DNA from: Flavobacteriales bacterium
GTDB lineage: Bacteria; Bacteroidota; Bacteroidia; Flavobacteriales; BACL11
Direction: 5' to 3'
Length of the DNA: 11,803 bases
NCBI GenBank assembly: GCA_002689735.1
Contig: NZHS01000071.1
Span: 1 to 11,803, forward strand
The notes under the pieces are model-generated. The model did no database searches. It was not told where the DNA came from and saw only the letters and a list, made by a program, of their open reading frames with translations. Every line of letters starts with the position of its first letter. Within the stretch, counting starts at the first letter, position 1. Of the stretch, positions 8,278-11,803 are shown piece by piece. The translations under genes and the position numbers were made by a program.

Positions 8278-8291
8278 AGATAAATTTTACT

Positions 8292-8299
8292 GATATTTG
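8292..8299 (+). promoter_or_regulatory. Candidate -7 element for the plus-strand sulfotransferase
   Basis: GATATTTG, followed by CA, matches TAnnTTTG with one mismatch and resembles the TTTGCA context common just before flavobacterial transcription starts. It would place the RNA start near 8305, about 15 bases before the proposed AUU start at 8321, with an A-rich leader and no Shine-Dalgarno. No -33 TTTG is visible. It faces away from the candidate element at 8270-8277. Confidence 0.28.
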
Positions 8300-8320
8300 C
8301 ACAACTAAAAAATTATAAAA

Positions 8321-9124
8321 ATTAAAAAATTAATAAATAAATATATTTTTCATTTTATAATACTAAGAAAAATTAGATCAATTTTCTTTAAGATTAATAG
8401 GAAACCTTTATTTATTCTTGGAAATCCAAAAAGCGGAACTACAATAATAGGCAAACTTATAAGTAAAGCATCAAATAAAAGTCATACATCTGACATAAGA
8501 AGTGTAATAAAAAATTCATCAGAAAAATTAGATTTAGGATTAATAAATATTAATACATTTATAAATAGTCATAAATACGAATTTTCAAAAGAAATAATTA
8601 AAGAACCATCACTATCATTTTATGCTGAAGAATTAATAAATGAATACCCAAATTCAAAGTTTATTTGGATAATTAGAAATCCATTACAAAATATTAGAAG
8701 TATCTTAAATCGATTAAAAATTGATGGGAATCATCATAAAATTAAATTTGAAGATTATGACGAAATTAATAAAAATCCAGCGTGGAAATATAACTTAGAA
8801 TTTAGAAAAAATAACAAAAAATTCTTTTACATAGAAGCATTAGCATACAGATGGAATTTTTTAGCAAATCTATATTTTAAAAACAAAGATAAAATTCAAT
8901 TAGTAAAATATGAAGATTTCATTATCAATAAAAAAAAATATATCAATAATTTGCTAAACACAATACAAATAAATAAAGAAAAAGATATAGATGAGATGGT
9001 AGACACCCAATTTCAACCAAAAGGAAATTCAAATATTGATATCAACAAGTTTTTTGGTAAAAAAAATAAAGAATTAATCTTAAAAATTTGCGAAAAAAAT
9101 ATGAAAAAACTTAATTATTTATAA
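8321..9124 (+). CDS. Sulfotransferase-like protein with no canonical start codon (AUU/AUA start or start-lost)
   Basis: The frame is open from 8309, just after TAA 8306-8308, to TAA 9122-9124 without interruption. Numbered from ATT 8321 it has 267 residues: a basic/hydrophobic N-terminus (KKLINKYIFHF), then PLFILGNPKSGTTIIG at 29-44 (5'-phosphosulfate-binding loop with K37, S38, T40), FIWIIRNPLQNIRS at 114-127 with R119 and S127 eight apart (3'-phosphate site), and LVKYEDF near 194-200. It therefore looks like a full-length PAPS-dependent sulfotransferase. No in-frame ATG, GTG or TTG occurs before TTG 8951 and ATG 8996, both far past the catalytic motifs. Possible starts are ATT 8321 or ATA 8315. 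It is the only plus-strand gene inside the minus-strand locus, is divergent from the VioA-like gene, and overlaps the end of the flippase by 14 bases. The lack of internal stops argues for function or a very recent start loss. The reading frame is sure; the start is not. Confidence 0.8.
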   Translation: MKKLINKYIFHFIILRKIRSIFFKINRKPLFILGNPKSGTTIIGKLISKASNKSHTSDIRSVIKNSSEKLDLGLININTFINSHKYEFSKEIIKEPSLSFYAEELINEYPNSKFIWIIRNPLQNIRSILNRLKIDGNHHKIKFEDYDEINKNPAWKYNLEFRKNNKKFFYIEALAYRWNFLANLYFKNKDKIQLVKYEDFIINKKKYINNLLNTIQINKEKDIDEMVDTQFQPKGNSNIDINKFFGKKNKELILKICEKNMKKLNYL

Positions 9125-10574
9125 ATCTATTTTTTAACTCATAAATGATTTCATTAATGTCTTCAGACATATTGTAATATAAATTAATTGGTAAATACAA
9201 TAAAATAACTAAGGAAGATTTTAGTAAAATATTAATAAGAGGATTTATGTTTATGGGAACATAACTAAATAGCAAATAAATAAATACAAGCACCCATAAA
9301 ACTTTTATTGTTGAAAAATTAAAAGGTATCATTTTCATCTTGTACCATATTAGAAATAATCTAAAAAAATTAAAAATTAGTATTGACAGAGCGGTTGCCA
9401 TTGCAGCTCCATTAATGCCATATACTGGAATTAGCAAATAATTAGTTGAAATAGTAAAAAACATTAAAAAAACTGTGGTATACAAGTCATATTTATAAAA
9501 ATCTGAGTTAACAATAATGGCTGAACTTACTCCTGAAGACATATTAAATAATTGAGCAAGAGCAATAAATAAAACAACCCACTTACCACCCTGGTATTTT
9601 TCTGGAAAAAATGAAAAAATATCATCTATATTAATCCAAATACACAAAAAGAAAATACCACCAACAATAATTTGATTTATTGAAGATTTAGTATAAAGAG
9701 TTTGAATCTTTGAAAAGTTCCTATTCTCCCAAGCTGAGGCTACTAATGGACTTGAAATTGCAATAACTGATCTTCCCGGTACTTTAATTGCATTTCCAAT
9801 AAAAAAGGCAATTGTATAAAAAGCTACTTGATCTAGATCAAGTAAAGAACCAATCATAATAATATCTAGCCTAGTTATTATTATCATAGAAGCACCACTA
9901 ACTAAAACAAAGAGACCATAGCTAAATAATTCTTGAAGATTTAAATTATTAAGACCAAAAGATATTTCTAATCTTTTATTAAAAAGTTGTATAGAAAATA
10001 ATATTAAAAACTTAATCACAAAACCAAAAAGATAAATTAACAAAAAAGTAGAAAAGTCAAAAAAATTATTCCAATATAAAATCAAAATGATAAAACTATA
10101 TAATTTAAGAAAAACTTCATTTATAAAGTTTGGAGTAACTGCGCTTAAAAAAGATCTAGATATTGATGTTAAAACATCATAAAAACCAATAAAAAAAACA
10201 AGCAAAATAATATAAAAGAAATTATCTTTTAAAAGTTCGCTAACATTTATAATTTGAAATAATATATCATTGAATAAAAAATAAAACATTAATGCTAACA
10301 AGAAGCCTAAAAATGGAACTATGAAAGAAAACATATACAGCTGACCCTTATTTTCAATTGATGGGAAAAACTTTATAAATGTTTTAGGAATACCTAGTGT
10401 TGTTATTGTTGAAATAACTAAAGAATATGCAATGATAATTTGAATTAATCCAAATTTTTCAGGGTCGTCATCAAAAACATATGGATAAACAAATAACGTA
10501 TTAATAGCACCAATAGCCATACCTATATAAAAGCTAATAGAATTTTTTATACTTTGATTTCTAACTATTCCCAT
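9111..10574 (-). CDS. Wzx-type polysaccharide flippase (MOP superfamily)
   Basis: The protein has 487 residues and is dominated by hydrophobic helices, about 12-14 transmembrane segments by eye, from residue 12 to near 470. The N-terminus NQSIKNSISFYIGMAIGAINTLFVYPYVF is typical of the oligosaccharide flippase family (polysaccharide biosynthesis protein/Wzx), as are the early FGLIQIIIAYSLVISTITTLGIPKTFIKFFP segment and the later ITRLDIIMIGSLLDLDQVAFYTIAFFIGN segment. It would move the undecaprenyl-linked repeat unit, or another lipid-linked glycan, from the cytoplasmic to the periplasmic face of the inner membrane. Its ATG overlaps the stop of the upstream glycosyltransferase by one base (TAATG). 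Its last codons overlap the 3' end of the convergent sulfotransferase by 14 bases, so no dedicated terminator fits between them. Substrate identity cannot be read from the sequence. Confidence 0.9.
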   Translation of the reverse strand: MGIVRNQSIKNSISFYIGMAIGAINTLFVYPYVFDDDPEKFGLIQIIIAYSLVISTITTLGIPKTFIKFFPSIENKGQLYMFSFIVPFLGFLLALMFYFLFNDILFQIINVSELLKDNFFYIILLVFFIGFYDVLTSISRSFLSAVTPNFINEVFLKLYSFIILILYWNNFFDFSTFLLIYLFGFVIKFLILFSIQLFNKRLEISFGLNNLNLQELFSYGLFVLVSGASMIIITRLDIIMIGSLLDLDQVAFYTIAFFIGNAIKVPGRSVIAISSPLVASAWENRNFSKIQTLYTKSSINQIIVGGIFFLCIWINIDDIFSFFPEKYQGGKWVVLFIALAQLFNMSSGVSSAIIVNSDFYKYDLYTTVFLMFFTISTNYLLIPVYGINGAAMATALSILIFNFFRLFLIWYKMKMIPFNFSTIKVLWVLVFIYLLFSYVPININPLINILLKSSLVILLYLPINLYYNMSEDINEIIYELKNRFINN

Positions 10575-11803
10575 TAAATTTCATTTAATACTTTTATTAA
10601 ATCTAAAGTTAGCCTCTCTCTAGTAAAAATATTATTCTTAATTGAATTATATTTTATTTTATTATTAAAAATTGCAAGAATCTCTTTTTTTAAATTTTTG
10701 GTGTCACCATAACAAAAATAACTTCCATAACTATTATTAAGGAAATTTTGCACATCACTATTTTTAGGCCCAAAGGCTAATATAGGAAGTTTAGTTGCAA
10801 GATATTCAAATAGCTTACCAGGATAGTTGCCTTTACCACTTTCTGAATTAAATAGTAATAGCAATAATAAAGAAGTCTTCGAATATGCTTTAATAACATC
10901 TTTATGATTTAAAAATCCATGGTGTTGAAGCTTGTCTCTAAGATACTCATGGCTATTAATACTATTTATAACTTTAGGATCAATATTACCAGATAAATGT
11001 ATTTCTAATCTATTATTAAATTCAGTTTCTGATTTGCATAATTCATTTAAGGATTTCCATAATTCAATTGGATTTCTTAAGTGATTTAAAATTCCATAAT
11101 GACCTATTACAAATTTTTCAGATTTAGATATTTTAAAATCTATAAAATCTTCTTTATCATAACCATTAGTAATAATTTTCACATTTGATGAACCAAGATT
11201 TTTAAAATCAGCAGCCCATTTTTCACTTACAGTTAATACGAGATCTGAATTTTCTAAAACCTGCTTCTCTAATTGAATGTGTTTAGATCTAGATCCTTTA
11301 GATAGATGAAAATCATCTAATAAATCTAATTTGCTCCAGGGATCTCTAAAGTCTGCTATCCACTTTATATGAGTAAATTTTTTCTTAATACCTAATCCAA
11401 TTAGATGCATAGAATGTGGAGGACCTGTAGAAATAATATAATTTATTTTATTTTCTTCAATATATTTTATTAGTAATTTAGTAGTTGGTTTTATCCAGTA
11501 TTTTTTAGGATCTGGAATGAAAAAATTACCTCTAATCCAATTCAAACAAAAATCTTTCAAGCTTTTATCTTTTGAAACAAGTCCAGAATTTTGAGATTTC
11601 TTTGACTTACCAAAGATTTTATCTTTTAATGAATATGGTTCCCATATAGGAAATTTTAAAACCTTAATATCTTTAATCTCTTCAATTAATTTTTCATCAG
11701 ACAGTTCAGAATAGGGATTTTCAGGAGTAACAATAATAGGATCCCAGTTATTTTTCTTTAAGTATTTACTGAATTTCAACCATCTTTGAACACCTGAACC
11801 AGT
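10574..11803 (-). CDS. Glycosyltransferase family 4-type protein (N-terminus cut by window edge)
   Basis: The visible part is 409 residues, open to the right edge. The first visible residues TGSGVQRWLKFSKYL are the usual glycine-rich start of GT-B glycosyltransferases and belong in frame before position 11779. The TTG at 11777-11779 is therefore an internal leucine and not the start; only about 10-20 residues are likely missing. In order: ISTGPPHSMH (~125-134), WIADFRDPWS (~148-157), VLTVSEKWA (~189-197), ITNGYD (~211-216), GHYGILNHLRNP (~235-246) at the start of the C-terminal Rossmann domain, and SESGKGNYPGKLFEYLA (~320-336) with the conserved donor-binding region. It should transfer a sugar from a nucleotide donor to the growing lipid-linked glycan at the inner face of the inner membrane. 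Donor and linkage cannot be told. It is followed by the flippase with a one-base overlap. Confidence 0.88.
   Translation of the reverse strand, partial: TGSGVQRWLKFSKYLKKNNWDPIIVTPENPYSELSDEKLIEEIKDIKVLKFPIWEPYSLKDKIFGKSKKSQNSGLVSKDKSLKDFCLNWIRGNFFIPDPKKYWIKPTTKLLIKYIEENKINYIISTGPPHSMHLIGLGIKKKFTHIKWIADFRDPWSKLDLLDDFHLSKGSRSKHIQLEKQVLENSDLVLTVSEKWAADFKNLGSSNVKIITNGYDKEDFIDFKISKSEKFVIGHYGILNHLRNPIELWKSLNELCKSETEFNNRLEIHLSGNIDPKVINSINSHEYLRDKLQHHGFLNHKDVIKAYSKTSLLLLLLFNSESGKGNYPGKLFEYLATKLPILAFGPKNSDVQNFLNNSYGSYFCYGDTKNLKKEILAIFNNKIKYNSIKNNIFTRERLTLDLIKVLNEI

Noticed and set aside
8930..8939. Poly-A run as a slippage or frameshift site within the sulfotransferase
   Set aside because: The frame is continuous on both sides and the motifs before and after it are in the same frame; similar A-runs are common throughout this AT-rich window.
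8996..9124. ATG 8996 as the true start of a short plus-strand gene
   Set aside because: It would give only about 42 residues and leave out both PAPS-binding motifs, which lie in the same open frame upstream.
11777..11779. TTG as the start of the rightmost glycosyltransferase
   Set aside because: In-frame codons continue upstream to the window edge and encode TGSGVQRW, the usual N-terminal glycine-rich block of this glycosyltransferase type, so this is an internal leucine.
1..11803. CRISPR arrays, tRNA/rRNA genes, insertion sequences, long direct repeats
   Set aside because: On reading through the window I saw no regularly spaced repeats, no cloverleaf-type conserved boxes and no transposase or integrase motifs.

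Overview
The window is very AT-rich, most leader peptides and start contexts are poly-A, and no Shine-Dalgarno sequences stand out. The first secreted protein has a signal peptide ending in SYSQ. Together these point to a chromosomal segment of a Bacteroidota bacterium, most likely a marine-type flavobacterium. This taxonomic call is inference from composition and protein style, not from a marker gene.

Left part, plus strand (1-3306). The tail of a YihY/BrkB-type membrane protein overlaps (ATGA) a 1056-residue exported M1-family zinc metallopeptidase. Its last ~375 residues look like an outer-membrane beta-barrel of the Omp85 type: an LRGY motif at 927-930, FGDAG at 980-984, RADAGVGF at 1004-1011 and a terminal Phe. 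An 87-base convergent gap with a weak AT-rich inverted repeat separates this unit from the rest.

Right part, minus strand (3394-11803). This is a surface-polysaccharide locus read from right to left: a family-4-type glycosyltransferase (cut by the window edge), a Wzx-type flippase, a VioA-like sugar aminotransferase, a WbqC-family protein, a short DegT-like PLP-fold protein, a sulfotransferase, and a GT56-type (4-acetamido-4,6-dideoxyhexose transferase, WecF-like) glycosyltransferase. Neighbouring genes overlap by 1 or 4 bases (TAATG or ATGA), so they are very probably translationally coupled. The flippase and the aminotransferase are separated by the one plus-strand gene of this part.

That plus-strand gene (about 8321-9124) is a second, different sulfotransferase. 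It is an intact reading frame of about 267 codons with both PAPS-binding motifs. However, no ATG, GTG or TTG start lies in frame upstream of the P-loop-like motif, and there is no ATG in any plus-strand frame between 8214 and 8420. It either starts at a rare AUU/AUA codon or has lost its start codon. A start-codon-based gene finder would miss it.

Taken together, the locus would make, flip and modify a glycan that probably carries a 4-amino-4,6-dideoxyhexose and sulfate. No genes for sulfate activation, for the nucleotide-sugar precursor, or for polymerisation or export are in the window. No tRNA, rRNA, CRISPR array, insertion sequence or integrase was seen.
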